A stretch of DNA of 64,000 bases. Origin: Rhinopomastus cyanomelas. Lineage: Eukaryota; Chordata; Aves; Bucerotiformes; Rhinopomastidae. The stretch's first letter is position 1, and every line of letters starts with the position of its first letter. The stretch is from contig VXBP01007531.1 in the NCBI GenBank assembly GCA_013400115.1, forward strand, positions 622,260 to 686,259, read 5' to 3'. Below the pieces are notes generated by a model. That model saw only the letters and a program-made list of their open reading frames with translations, was not told the origin of the DNA and searched no databases. The position numbers and the translations under genes are program-made. This document shows, piece after piece, positions 47,901-60,029 of this stretch.

Positions 47901-50040
47901 TGACCCAACCCTACTGACCAAGACCTTGGGCAGCAGCTAGTCATTTGTGGATAAACAGTGGGGAGAGCACAACCATCTTCAACAGCTCATTCCAGCTGTG
48001 GCCAGCCCACATGCCTCAGCTTCTGCACACAACTTCCACCTGTGGAACCCTACCCAGCACCGCCTGGATGCTCCTCAGCTTTGACCCACTTACAACACAT
48101 CTGTGCAGAAACAAGATCTCTCAGCTCCTTGAGATAGAGTTTGGAAAACAGCCCACATAAGCCCAGCTGTAGCAGTCAGACCAAAGGTCTGAAGAGCATC
48201 CTGACTAGCCAGGACCACAGCCTACACCTCCGGCTGTCTGTGGTTAGAGTCCATCAGGGCTCACATGCGTGCCCAGCCAAACTGCGTTTTCTAACTGTTA
48301 TGTCCTTCCACCAGCCAGATCTGTCCGCTGATGTGGCCCACACAGGGAGGTCAGTATGGGATGTCTTCAGCTGGTCCTGCTGCTGGTGGTGCAACAACTC
48401 CTTAAATCTCAGCAGGTACCAAGAGCAAGCTTTCTGCTCCCTGTCATCTCTGGGAGAGAAACACTTAGAAAAAGCCTCCTAGAAGCACCATCCACTTCAC
48501 AAGCCTATCCAGCCCCCAAGGGCAAGCTTGAGGGTTGAGTGGAGAGAGACAAGAACTAGTCTGTCACAGGAAAGTGGCTGCCAAGATCAAGGGTATAGCC
48601 AGTGTCTCAGCTCCTTTGGAAGGTGGGAAATTTTCTCAGTGAAATAAATGTTAAGCACAATCTTTAAGGCATGGAGAAGTGACAGACTTCTCTTTAAGGC
48701 AGGCAGAGGATTTCACGTGATCTTTTCCTGAGAGGTATATGCATGGGTGGAGGCTGAGAAAGAAAACCCTCAACCCTGGAACCGTGGAGTCCTGCCAGTT
48801 GCAATGGGTCTGGGATAAGCTAAAAAACATCCATAAGCATTCAACTTCAAAAGCAGGGAAAGAAGGAGGGGAGCTGCACAGAGTCAAGCGCCTGGGGCAT
48901 CCCATTTTCAGTCAACGTAAGGAGGTTATTTATAGAAAGGCTGAGTACAAGGCTCCTACAAGAGCACTAAGGCTGGAAAGGAATTTGTCCTTATAATGGT
49001 CCTCTTCTTCACACCACCATACAGGTGGTGCCAGAAGTGCCACTCCAGTCCCTCCACTCCCAAGGAAAACTGCCTGCACCACACTCTCCACAAATTAAAT
49101 ATCAAGACTACATGCATTTTTGACCAAAAATCACTCTACCATGCAGAGAAGTTTCTAGTCAGACCTCCATTTCCCTCTGTACAACAGACTCCTGCCCACT
49201 TCCCATCTCCTGGGGTAGTTTGCATTAGCCTGTGGGAAAAACTGCCAGAATACCCAATGGAGACCTACAGCTATGGGCTGCCATGGGAGACACAGAGCAG
49301 GTGGGAAACCTGTTCATGAAAAATAGGCACATGAGACACCTGAACTGCAACTACTGCACCAGCTGCTTCAGGGGCCCTGGCAGGTAGATAAGCATCAGAT
49401 CCAAACAGACATTTTCTAACACTTCTTCATGTTAAGGAGCACCAACTCCAAAGGTTACAACCTAAAAGCACACGCTGCTCCTGCCAAGGACAGAATCACA
49501 GTTACCTATGGGATGACAGGGACACCCATGGTTTCGTATGAGGATTAAGGTGCTGGGCTTTGTGTCTTGTTTTGCTTCCAGAAGAACATGTTACTTAACA
49601 GCCAGGTTATCCATCCCATAACTGACCATTTTCAGATGTTTGACTACAATGAGAAGCTAGCCAAAGGGAAACCTGTAGGACACAGTGGCTATGCAGACAG
49701 AGGCGATCAGAAGTACCAAAAGCCTCATGGATGCCCGGTGTTCCTAGAGTCTGAGTCTGACATCCTGTTCCTTCTCCTCAGACTGTCACCAGCTGAGTAT
49801 GCAGCAAACATCCCTTCACCCTGCCTGTGAAAAACAAGATGCTACAAATCTTTTCCTTAAGTAAGATGCCAACTTCCTTAATCTCCTATAAAACCACCAC
49901 AATCTTGCCAATGATCCTCTTTCCTTCTCCCCATCACACATCAAATGTTAGTTCTGCTACTCAGGAACAATTCCAGAGCCAACAGGCTTCATTCCACTCT
50001 CCCAAAACCACCTGATACTGTTTTGCACCTTCATCCACTA
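44980..50040. other. Unique non-coding DNA; longest non-CR1 frame lies here
   Basis: The plus-strand frame 45869-46525 (218 codons) is the longest outside CR1, but it crosses a (CA)n repeat, has no domain or splice context and a His/Pro/Ser-rich makeup. The minus-strand frame 47028-47438 (136 codons) is likewise unrecognised. I see no supported gene or mobile element. Confidence 0.42.
46380..46397. repeat. (CA)n microsatellite
   Basis: Nine CA units followed by CGCA. Confidence 0.9.
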
Positions 50041-50046
50041 AGATGT

Positions 50047-50089
50047 ATGATCCTTTGAGGTCCCTTACAATCCCTTATGATTCTATGAT
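50047..50089 (+). mobile_element. CR1 terminal tail, about 40 bp
   Basis: TGATCCTTTGAGGTCCCTTA leads into CAATCCCTTATGATTCTATG, the last bases of a CR1 3' UTR and its terminal repeat. It is either an extreme 5' truncation or a remnant. Confidence 0.75.
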
Positions 50090-51799
50090 GTCAGGGAACC
50101 CAAAAATCCCCCAGTCTCTCTGCCTGGAGCTCCCTGTCACAAAGGGGCTGTTGAGGTTCCAAATCGGTAACTTACAGAAACACAGAATGGATAAACTATC
50201 TACAAGAGTCTCTAATAACGTCACAAGTGGTTCAGAAGAGCGATCAGGCCCAAATGCTTTGGATTGAGAGTCACCAGCTCAGAGCAGACTTGATCCAAGG
50301 GCCAAGTCGTCTCATCTCACTTTCCCCATCTTTTCCTGGTGACATAATTTCTGCTGCTGCCACAACAGGACAACAGAATCCCCTGTCCCTCAGAACACTG
50401 CAAAGTGGCACTGCCTCCACCCCATGTTCTCATCATTGTTCCCTATGTTTCTAGTTTCCACAATTTGTGGAAAAACTCCACAAAACAAGCACTTGTTAAA
50501 ACGCAAGCTGCTGTTCTTTATCCTTGCATCCAGTTGTTCAAGGTACAGGTAACAGTGAAGGTGGGGGGGCGGAACGAGCAACACACACCCATCCCTTTTT
50601 TCTCCCCAGTTGTCATCAAAACTACTCTGGGGCCAGCTCTTCTTCCCCTGGCCACTATTTCTTCCACCACAACAGAGCGGAACAGTTTGTGCCTCTCCAA
50701 GTTTTTCCCTTTTTCAAGGGAAAACTCTTCAGAAATTGCTGCCTGTTCAAGTATTTTCAGATCTCAGAGAACCCTCCTCTCAAAGGCTCAGTAGCATCCC
50801 TTTAACTGAGCACTGCGGTTTCAGCTCAGCGTTTTCTTGTTTGCATGCTAGACACACACACTTGGATGGCATCGTGTTTCCCAGCTGAACCCAACCACAT
50901 CCCTGCACCTGCATAGCTAGCAGCAACATGAGAAGACTTCAGCACGTAATTCAGATAGAGATCTATTCAAGCAGCTTTATTGATGTTAATGGAGTTACTT
51001 GGGATTTACACACACGTAAATCAGAGCACAGGTGGATGATAAATTCTCTTGCAACTGGCAACAATATGGAGAAAGCCAATTTCACCCCTGTTATAACACT
51101 GCTGATGTCAAGAGACATGCTCCAAGCAGCAGCTGTGTTCATAAGCCTCCTCAATCAGGCAAATCAGCTCATTGCAAGAGACCTGCCGATTCACGCAGCT
51201 TCACTCCCTGGCTCCAGCAATGAGCTACACAGGTTCAGCACAAGCACCTAACCAGCTTATGTTGCAAGACTCTGCTTTAAAGTACTGCCTTAAAATAACA
51301 TTTCCAGAAGACTTGGACATATGCAATAGGCAAATCACGTCTGTGCGTGGTCATCTTGTCGTTCGCAGAGATGTCACCTTCAGACAGGGATCATTTTGTA
51401 ATAGCAGCTACTTTTGAAGCCGCAGCAGCAGCTGTCTGAGGAAGCATAACCAACCAAGCCTGCCAGTTTGACACCCAAGTACAGCAGCTGGTAAGGGCTT
51501 TCAGAAACAAGAAAAGAGCTGTGGCATTCCTGTTCACACCACTGCTCATCCCTCAGCACAACTGGCCAGGAACCAAAATGAGATGTTCCTTCCATTTTAA
51601 CGCTCCTTCCCCTCTCGTGTTGAGGTTGGCAACCCACTTCCTCATGGTCAAAAACCTGACAGTCTCAGCAGTGTTTTCTTCCACTCTCTGAGGCTTGTAA
51701 AAATACCTCAGTTTCCTGGGCTTTTGCATGACCCAAGAAGCAAGAAAGTCAACTTGCAGTGGGGATCACAGTACCCAAAAGGAGTTGAGCAACAGTGGA
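50090..51799. other. Unique non-coding DNA, nothing recognised
   Basis: No supported exon, RNA gene or repeat. Frames are short and overlapping. Confidence 0.45.
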
Positions 51800-51880
51800 G
51801 TCACAGAATCATTGAGGCTGGAAGAGACCTCATAGATCATCAAGTCCAACTTGTGACCTAACATCACCACAATCAGCTTC
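51800..51880 (-). mobile_element. CR1 3' tail, antisense, about 80 bp
   Basis: TCACAGAATCATTGAGGCTG, then GAAGAGACCTCATAGATCAT and CAAGTCCAACTT, is the reverse complement of a CR1 3' UTR with one terminal octamer remaining. No ORF2 sequence is kept. Confidence 0.85.
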
Positions 51881-54760
51881 TTCCCCTGGCTACAAGACAC
51901 AAGTCTAAGTGTAGAGACTCAGGACCTTGGAAGTCAGACAGTCAAGCAGGCCATAACCAACAAGGACAACTGGAGACACAACTCAGACCACAGTACAGAT
52001 GTGTGGACTCTAGGAGTCTCAGGCACTCAACTCTTCCAAACAGCAAAGTAATGGGCAGATGGCCTCAAGATGGCCTTGCTTCTCCAGCTGGCCACCAGGG
52101 TGTATTCGCTCCCCAGAGGCCACCGCTCACACTCCCAGGGCTTAACCTCCTACCCCAATAATTGCTTGCCACCCTACCATGACTAATCTAGATTTACAGC
52201 CCGGAAAGTGGTAGGGAAAAGAATCTGATCAAAAGGACGATCCTCACAGCCAGAAAACAAGAAAGAGCTGTGTAGCCAGTTGTTCCAGGACACTTAATCC
52301 ATCAAGCCTTCACCATTCTCCCCTTGGGCTTAGGCTGAGTCAGTTGTGATTTGCTTAAAACCATGAGAATTCCCTCCTCCTCTCAAAAAAGAGACTTAGT
52401 TGTAAAGTTCGTCAAGAAGGGGAAAAATAAAAACAGAACTCATGCTACACTTTACTTTTTATTACCTCTACAGCAGCTTGTGATCAGCCAAGTGACAATT
52501 GTCCATCTGTGGCATCTCCAGGGTTCTGAGCACCAAAGTGACGATGCTGTTACCTAAAGGTCTTTGCATTCAGCCAGGCAAATTGGTTTGTATGCTGCAG
52601 GTCCAGAACCATTCAGTTCAAGAACCTCCCTCAACATCTTTTTGGGCTAACTGCTGTAAAACCCCCTGAGCCAAGCCTTGTGGCCACATCACTCCCCTAC
52701 AAGGTGAAAACTGAAAAGTGTTTGGACCCAAAATTATTACAGTAGAGGCCGAGCTAACAGCAGGAGTGATGAAAAACCAAGTGGTCCTCCTTTTGTCTAA
52801 TAGAGGATAAAGCAAAAGACCAAGAGGGAATGCCCAGTCCATGAGCTGCTCGAGCAGACCAGTACAAAGTTTTATCTTCCTTCTATCCTCCAAATCCCAG
52901 TTTCTATAATTTTGGGTAAAGCACTTGCTCTGACATCAAGATCCAGATTTTGCAAAGATCTTTTTCTTTTCCCAGGAGCAGAGATTAATTAGCCTTGGCT
53001 TCTTGTTGTAAGACAAACTGGACTCAGCCTTTCTCCAGAGCTCCCCACACTCTGGAAGTGGCCCAATACCCACCCCAGAATCAGAGATTTTCTTTCCACT
53101 GGTTTTACTGAATTCTGGATTAGGGCCTGAGAGACATTTACTTGCTTTCTTTCCCTCCCCAAAGCTAAGCAGAAGTCAGAAGCACTTTGCCTGCAGTTTT
53201 ACAAGAGGCAGCTGGTGAAAGGTTATCTAACCAGACAACAAGGCCAAGCCCAGGGGAGTCTGAAGAAACCCCTGTTTGTGAGCTTTTATGCCAAGTTATT
53301 GCTTACAACCTTTTTGTTTTTTGAGGAAGAGGCTCTCTGTGAGCCAGAAGTTCCTCTATCTAACGATCAAGTATTCCTTACAAGCCAACTCAAAGACACC
53401 GACCAGATGTGCATTTTAACTGCAAGTTCATGGGGGAAACCAGCAATCAGCTGCTGCACAAGCGTCAGGTAGAATTGCTTAGTCTGCAGAGTGGGATCAG
53501 TCTCTCCACTCACAGCCTAGAGCTTGTTCATCCCAAGGTTGCTTTTAGCTGAAGATTGGACAATGATCTAAGTAGGTTGCATTCATAGTAAAGATGCTTT
53601 CCTGGACCAGCAGGAAACATGAACACCTCATAACATCCCCAGAACCCCTTCGGATTCCTCAGCAACACAAAGCAGAAATACATACAACACTGCCATACAC
53701 ACAGCAGGCAGAACTGCAGGAGTCTCCAAGCAATGATGCCCACAAACCAGAAACAGAAGTATTGCTTTCCATTGTTGTCTTACAGAAAAGAACCTCATTT
53801 CATTCTTCCACACCCCTGCTACCCCCCGAGAATAATTCTGAGGAGCTAATCCTATAATCTCCAAGGCAACCACAATTTTGGATGCCTTCTTCAGGACCTT
53901 CTCAAAGCTGAGTTCGAGTCTGCATTCAGCATGTCATAGGAAAAGGGGAAACAAAAATCTTACAAGAGATGCTGTCACTGAGGAAAAGAGACTATGGAGG
54001 GTCTTGAACCCAAAACCATGATGAAAGGCCAGGCAAGAGATTCTTTCACATTAATTCTTTGCATATCAAACACTGGATGCTCTTCTCTGGACCACAGGTA
54101 GGATCCCAGTCTCTTATATCAGACTTCCTCCACCTTCTGGACACGGTCACACTCCGTAACAGGGAGAGATTTAGAAGAACTTACTCCAAGAGTTACAGGG
54201 CCACTTGAAAAACCTGCCCTAACACAAGTCTATTATTGTATACCCTGTTTACTTAAATTCATTCCACAGCCTGGGAGACTTTGCACAAGGAAATTTACAA
54301 CTCCAGTTAATGGAGCAAAATGTAAAACTGCTGGGATTTGGCTGAGGCTGTGAGCAAAGGACAGGCACAGGTTGTGACTGAGGGTGTTTTCACAGGGCCA
54401 CTGACACAGAATGTGTTTTCAGGGAGTATTTATTTTAAATAAGGAAAGTTTATACAGCTTGAGAAAATTATTGGGAAGGAAATTAAATCTTGTTCTGTTG
54501 CTCTTCCATCTCACCTTGACACTTGCAGTTCTCCTCCCTCCCCCAGAGCTTGGTTGGGGCAGGTTTCACTTGCAGAAAATTGCCTTCCTCATACGTACTG
54601 ATTTAAAATGAGCTCATGGACCAGGGGAGATGGGGTAAGCAAGACCCACTCCTTTCCTACACAGTACCCAGGGGTACATGGCATTGCCTCCATCCCATCC
54701 CAGCAACCTGCAAAGAGGTGGGTGGGAGCCATCAGCTGGGATTACCCCAGTCAAGCAGGG
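51881..54760. other. Unique non-coding DNA, nothing recognised
   Basis: No mobile element, exon or RNA gene is supported in about 2.9 kb. Confidence 0.45.
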
Positions 54761-54764
54761 GAAT

Positions 54765-56350
54765 GGAATCATAGGATAGGATCATAGGATGTTAGGGGTT
54801 GGAACGGACCCAAGAGATCATCGAGTCCAACCCCCCTGCCGGAGCAGGACAAAACTATCTAACACAGATCACAGAGGAATGCATCCAGGCGGGCCTTGAA
54901 AGTCCCCAGAGAAGGAGACTCCACGACCTCCCTGGGGAGTCTGTTCCAGTGCTCTGTGACCCTCACAGTAAAGGAGTTCCCCAATGTGTTGAGGTGGAAC
55001 CTCCTCTGCTGCAACTTACACCCATTGCTCCTTGTCCTATCACAGGGAGCAAGTGAAAAGAGCCTGTCCCCCCGCCTCCTGGCCAGCCTTCAGATACTTA
55101 CAAACATTTATCAAATCTCCCCTAAGTCTTTCTCTTCTCCAGACTAAAAAGCCCCAAGTCCCTCAGCCTCTCCTCATAAGCCATGCCCTCCTGTCCCCTA
55201 ATCATCCTTGTAGCCCTCCGCTGGACCCTCTCCAGTAGATCCTTGTCCCTCTTAAACTGGGGGGCCCAAAACTGAACACAGTACTCAAGATGAGGCCTCA
55301 CCAGGGCAGAGTAGAGGGGGAGAAGAACTTCCCTCGATCTGCTGGACACACTCCTCCTAATACACCCCAGGATCCCATTGGCCTTCTTGGCCACCAGGGC
55401 ACATTGCTGTGCCATGGTTAACCTGTTGTCCACCAGGACCCCCAGGTCCCTCTCCACAGGACTGCTTTCCAGTAGATCACCTCCCAGCCTGTACTGGTGG
55501 AATTTGTTATTCCTCCCCAGATGCAGGACTCTGCACTTGTCCCTGTTGAACCTCATCTGGTTTCTCTGTGCCCAGCCCTCCAGTCTGTCCAGGTCTCTCT
55601 GGATGGCAGCACAGCCCTCAGCCGTATCAGCCAAACCTCCCAGCTTGGTGTCGTCGGCAAACTTGCTGAGCAGACACTCTGTGCCCTCATCAATGTCATT
55701 GATGAAGATGTTGAACAAGACCGGTCCCAGCACCGATCCCTGAGGGACACCACTAGTCACAGCTCTCCAGCTGGACCTGGCACCATTGATCACCACCCTC
55801 TGAACTCTATCCTGCAACCAGTTCCTAACCCACCTCACTGTCTGCTCTTCCATCCCACACTTCCTCAGCTTGCTCACTAAAATTTCATGGGAGACAGTGT
55901 CAAAGGCCTTGCTAAGGTCAAGGTAGACTACATCCACTGCTTTCCCTGAATCTAACCATTCAGTTATTGCATTACAGAATGCTATCAGGTTAGTCAAGCA
56001 GGACTTCCCGTTGATAAATCCGTGCTGACTACTCCTGATAACCTTCTTCTCTTCCAAGTGCCTTGAGATGCCCTCCAGCAGGAGCCGCTCCATCATTTTT
56101 CCAGGGATGGAGGTGAGGCTGACTGGTCTATAGTTCCCTGGAACTTCTTTCTTGCCCTTTTTGAAGACTGGAGTGACATTGGCTCTCTTCCAGTCCTCAG
56201 GCACCTCTCCTGTCTGCCACGATTTGGCAAAGATGATAGATAGCGGTAGGGCAATAATATCAGCCAGTTCTCTCAGCACCCTTGGGTGCATCTCATCAGG
56301 GCCCATGGACTTGTTAATGTTCAATGCAACCAGCTTTTTTCCAAAGCTCC
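54765..56350 (-). mobile_element. CR1 LINE with reverse transcriptase domain, 5'-truncated, antisense, about 1.6 kb
   Basis: This is the longest mobile element in the window. Read on the minus strand it contains the RT domain and C-terminal part of CR1 ORF2, then a 3' UTR (CCTGCTCCGGCAGGGGGGTT near 54830-54850) and terminal repeats in which ATCCTATG-type octamers replace the usual ATTCTATG. The endonuclease domain and ORF1 are absent through 5' truncation, as is usual for CR1. The 5' border near 56350 is approximate. The C-terminal end is out of frame with the RT, so the copy is inactive. Confidence 0.97.
55122..56324 (-). pseudogene. CR1 ORF2 reverse transcriptase fragment, 400 codons open
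   Basis: In an intact CR1 this polyprotein copies its own RNA into DNA at a nicked chromosomal target. The frame starts within [19 protein letters not shown] (residues 2-20), the beginning of the RT domain. NYRPVSLTS is at 64-72 and the palm motif [14 protein letters not shown] at 134-146 with catalytic Asp136. Motif [20 protein letters not shown], is at 192-210, and the FADD box at 222-225 supplies Asp224 and Asp225. [11 protein letters not shown] is at 294-304. All catalytic aspartates are kept. The frame ends at [12 protein letters not shown], earlier than family members, which continue RRLRGDL; a small indel near 55122-55140 explains this. The apparent ATG is an internal Met, not the native start. 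The N-terminal endonuclease is missing. Confidence 0.9.
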
Positions 56351-56354
56351 CCTA

Positions 56355-58850
56355 GAAGCACCAGGGCAGATGCTACCCCTGTCTGAGAACAGCTCTGTGT
56401 AGGAAACAGCAGCACACCAGCACTGTTGGCACAGATCAGCTTCTCCTTCTAGCCCAAACCATGCAGAGCCACACAGGGCCATCACAACCTATTACACTTC
56501 TGTGCCAGACCTCCACACTCCAGTGAGCTGGATCAGACAGCCCAGCATCCTTGTCAGTACTTGGAGGTCTTTTCATTTCTTTCTATCCTCCCAAGAGTTT
56601 CCTCCCCCACCATACAGTGGTGCTTCCAACTGCTCCCATGAGTATGGCGGTGAAGGTTTGGACACCGGACATAGCTGCCATATGCTGGTACTATGGGGTA
56701 CTGACGCTGAAGACAAGGCCAAAAGGAGTCATTCGAGGCAACCCCAGCATCATTCCTTCCAGGCACAGCCACCCACACTACTTTCCACCCCAAAGGACCC
56801 ACTAAACACCCACGTCCCTCTTGCTCACGCCACAACACACCCCCCAGTTCCCCACGTTGCTAAAAGGCCTGGAATCCAAGAGACCAAAAAGCCTCAAGAT
56901 GCACCATGCAATTAGCTGGGTGAGCTCACACCACCACTCGCTCCATGCTGTCTGGATCACAAGGGATCCAACCCTACCACCACTGCCACCTCAGAACCCC
57001 AGCAGCAACCAGACTAATGAAGTCTGGGAGTGAAATCCTCCCGGCCATGTGCTGGTGTGTTCTCTTGCCTAATCCCACAGAACTGGTGGTCTGGGCAAGC
57101 GTTCGAGTGCTGCGGCAGGACCTGTACCCCACAGAACAGGTTCGGCTTGACTGCAAACGCTCAGGAATCCTTCCTGCTCCCTTCTGCATTTCACCTTCCA
57201 GAAATTCCTCCTCCCACAGGTAAAAAAGTCCTGGCTGAGCCCTTCAGCAGGTGCCAGGCAGTGCACGGCACTGCCATCAAACAGCAGCAATGCCGCACGT
57301 TGACTCCGTGGATACTTGTTGTGGGTCAGCTGAAACTAAACCTCCTTGAGCAGCAAAATCCAACGTGTCGGAGCCTTGATGGATTCCCAGACCCACAGGG
57401 CTCCACAGCAGGTTCCAGTTTCTCTGTCACAGAGGGAATTTATCCCGTGTACAGCTGCTTTTCAGGGTGCTCTCCAAAAACAGTGCTGAGAGGAAAATAA
57501 AGGCTCCAGATTGATATTTGGGGTGGGCAGGAGGTGAGATGAAGCTTTTCTGTGAAAAAGCTCCTGGCTATAGGAGCTCATGCTTGTTGACCCTTTCTGA
57601 GTCCTGCTGAACTGGCTTTTTCTATGGCTACCCAGACCCTCTCTCCCTAGCAGATGCTAGTTCAGCTCACACTGGTTCTATCAAGCTCAAAAAAGGGCTT
57701 TTTCCTCTATCTAAAATCTGGGTAAAATGTCCCAAACTGAATAGGATTGGTTGTGCCAGCTGCAGCACACAGGCCAAAAGCTTCATTTCTCACCTGAGAG
57801 ACCTGATCTGCACTCTGGCATGTGACCACTGACAACTGATGGCCACACACAAAACTGCAGCTTGTCCTGAGGGTTCCATCTAAAGGCTGGTTTGCTCTGC
57901 TGAGAATCAAGAGGTCTTGTGGAAGAGCCCTCATCCTTTCTCTTTGACCAAATTCGAAGTCAAACTTCTCCTAAGAGCATAGAGATTCCCACCTGTGCAC
58001 CATCAACCCCTACGGGCACCAGCAGGCCTCACCAATGGGTCTTTGGATCTTTTGAGGGCCTCAGCTTGTGTCCTTCAAAACTCAAAATCATTCAAGGGAC
58101 CTCAGGTCTTTGACATTGGTGACTCCTCTGGGAGGCAGCAGCATCTTGTAGATTCCAACAATGGATTGCACAGGGGTTTTACAGAGCTCTTGAAGGCTGA
58201 GGAGTAATTAACTCTGACACCCTTAGGTGTTATTAATCCCATTAAACACTGGAGGAAACCTAGGAAGGAAACCAGACAAACCCTTGGACCCACTCCAGTT
58301 CACCTCAGGAGCAAAGCTCTGCTTGAAAGAGCCATCCTGCTTGCCTCAGGCTCTGCATGAAGTCCCAGTCAGAGGGAAGAGCTTCCCTGTCTGCAGGAGA
58401 ACAGGTACTTCCCCAGCCAGCAGCAAGATGTGAGGCAGGGAAGGAGCCTCAGCAGCCTCAAGGGGACTCTGCCCTGCAGCCTTTCCTGGCAGCGCTCACA
58501 CCTGCCCACAGCACTGCAAAGCCTCTGAGGTCTCATTCTAGTGCAGACTTCTGTGCCAGCATGTCCCAGAATGCAGACTTTGTGGCAGCTTCAGACACCT
58601 CCTTCCCTGCCTACACTTCCCCTGATGCTTTATGCAGCAGCTATCCCCTCTTGAAGGACCACTAGTCCAGGCTCACCCCATGCCATGACCCAGCTGCTGT
58701 TTTACACTTCCCCAGGATAGCAATTTCTCCTATCTCATCCATCAGTGGAGCTCCATTCATTAAATCCTCCACAGGAGCTCATCAGCACCCAGGAGAAAAG
58801 CTCTGCTGAGCTCTAACCATCCACAGCTTCACAGCCCTCCTGGCTCACAG
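56355..58850. other. Unique non-coding DNA, nothing recognised
   Basis: No exon, RNA gene or mobile element is supported. The longest frames (137-156 codons, plus) overlap minus-strand frames and have no domain. Confidence 0.45.
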
Positions 58851-58851
58851 A

Positions 58852-59404
58852 GGCTCAGCCCTGGTGAGACCACACCTGGAGTATTGTGTCCAGTTCTGGG
58901 CTCCTCAGTACAAGAGGGATGTGGAGCTGCTGGAGAGAGTTCAGCGTAGGGCAACAAAGATGATAAAGGAGGTGGAGCACCTCCCTTACGAGGAGAGGCT
59001 GAAGGAGCTGGGTCTCTTGAGCTTGGAGAGGAGGAGACTGAGGAGTGACCTCATTAATGTCTATAAATATTTGAGGGGTGGGTGTCAGGAGGATGGAACT
59101 GGGCTGTTCTCGGTGTCATGTAGTGATAGGACAAGGGGCAATGGTTGTAAGCTGGAACATAGGAGGTTCCACATCAACCTGAGAAGGAACTTCTTCACAG
59201 TGAGGGTGACGGAGCACTGGAACAGGCTGCCCAGGGGGGTTGTGGAGTCTCCTTCTCTGGAGATGTTCAAGACCCGACTGGACAGGTTCCTGTGTGACTT
59301 GGTTTAGGTGATCCTGCTGTTGCAGGCGGATTGGACTATCAAGCTCAAAAAGGGACCATCTTTCGAGGTCCCTTCCGATCCGTAATGATTCTATGATTCT
59401 ATGA
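58852..59404 (+). mobile_element. CR1 LINE, short well-preserved sense copy
   Basis: It begins in ORF2 at CCTGGTGAGACCACACCTGG and runs without frame damage to the stop, followed by the 3' UTR and near-perfect terminal repeats ATGATTCTATGATTCTATGA. Its intact frame and tail suggest the youngest insertion in the window. The 3' UTR carries an unusual segment, TCAAGCTCAAAAAGGGACCA (about 59339-59358), where other copies have only GATGA. Confidence 0.96.
58864..59307 (+). pseudogene. CR1 ORF2 C-terminal fragment, 147 codons intact
   Basis: It encodes the region after the RT catalytic core: [18 protein letters not shown] near residue 2, [20 protein letters not shown] around 41-60, [19 protein letters not shown] in the middle, [20 protein letters not shown] further on, and [20 protein letters not shown] at the C-terminus before TAG. 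No stop or frameshift is present. The first ATG corresponds to a Val in relatives (LVRPHLEY), so it is not a native start. With no RT or endonuclease it is not autonomous. Confidence 0.9.
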
Positions 59405-59910
59405 AATACGGGCCATAAGCACATTGAAGGCTCCTGATCCCAGGATAAAAACATTTTTTCCATTGGAAATGAGCACAGATACCAAACTCCCTTCACCAGA
59501 TGACCTGCAGGACCTAAATATCCAGCTGGATTCCTATTTCTAGTTAGCAACAGGAACAAGACACTTAGTGTTCCCTTGCACTAGCAAGGAAAGGCACCTT
59601 GCTTCAGCATCCCAGCTAGAAGACAGTCCTCTGAAGATCAGCCTCAAGCCATTCAGGCCAGCAGACACCAGGGTTTACTCATCACAGGGCTGCATGTGTC
59701 ACTGACCCAAACGTAAACCTCCAGGCATTGTTGCTCATCTGGTTTCAGATGGAAGGTGCTGTCTGGGTTACCTAGAGCTCCAAGAACTACAGCTAGTTCC
59801 CCAACCAGATTAGAACTGCAGCACTCAGATACCTAACCTCCATGGCTCTGGAGCCACCTGTACATGCCAGGTTTGGGGCTGCCACCCATTACACTTATGG
59901 GTGCCAAGGT
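59405..59910. other. Unique non-coding DNA, nothing recognised
   Basis: No exon or repeat is supported between the CR1 tail and the minisatellite. Confidence 0.45.
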
Positions 59911-60029
59911 AGGGCACAAGGCTAGAAGAGGTAGCTCATGCCATTCCTATAGGGCATAGGTCTACGACAGGCAGCTCATGCCATTCCTATAGGGCACAAG
60001 ACTACACCAGGCAGCTCACATCACTGCCG
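59911..60029. repeat. Minisatellite, three copies of a 40-bp unit
   Basis: Units begin AGGGCACAAG or AGGGCATAGG at 59911, 59951 and 59991, exactly 40 bp apart. Each continues with a TAGAAGAGGTAGCTCATG-like middle and a CCATTCCTAT end, with the third copy diverging at its end. Confidence 0.92.

Noticed and set aside
55378..55880. Two plus-strand frames of 121 and 127 codons
   Set aside because: Antisense shadows of the CR1 reverse transcriptase on the minus strand.
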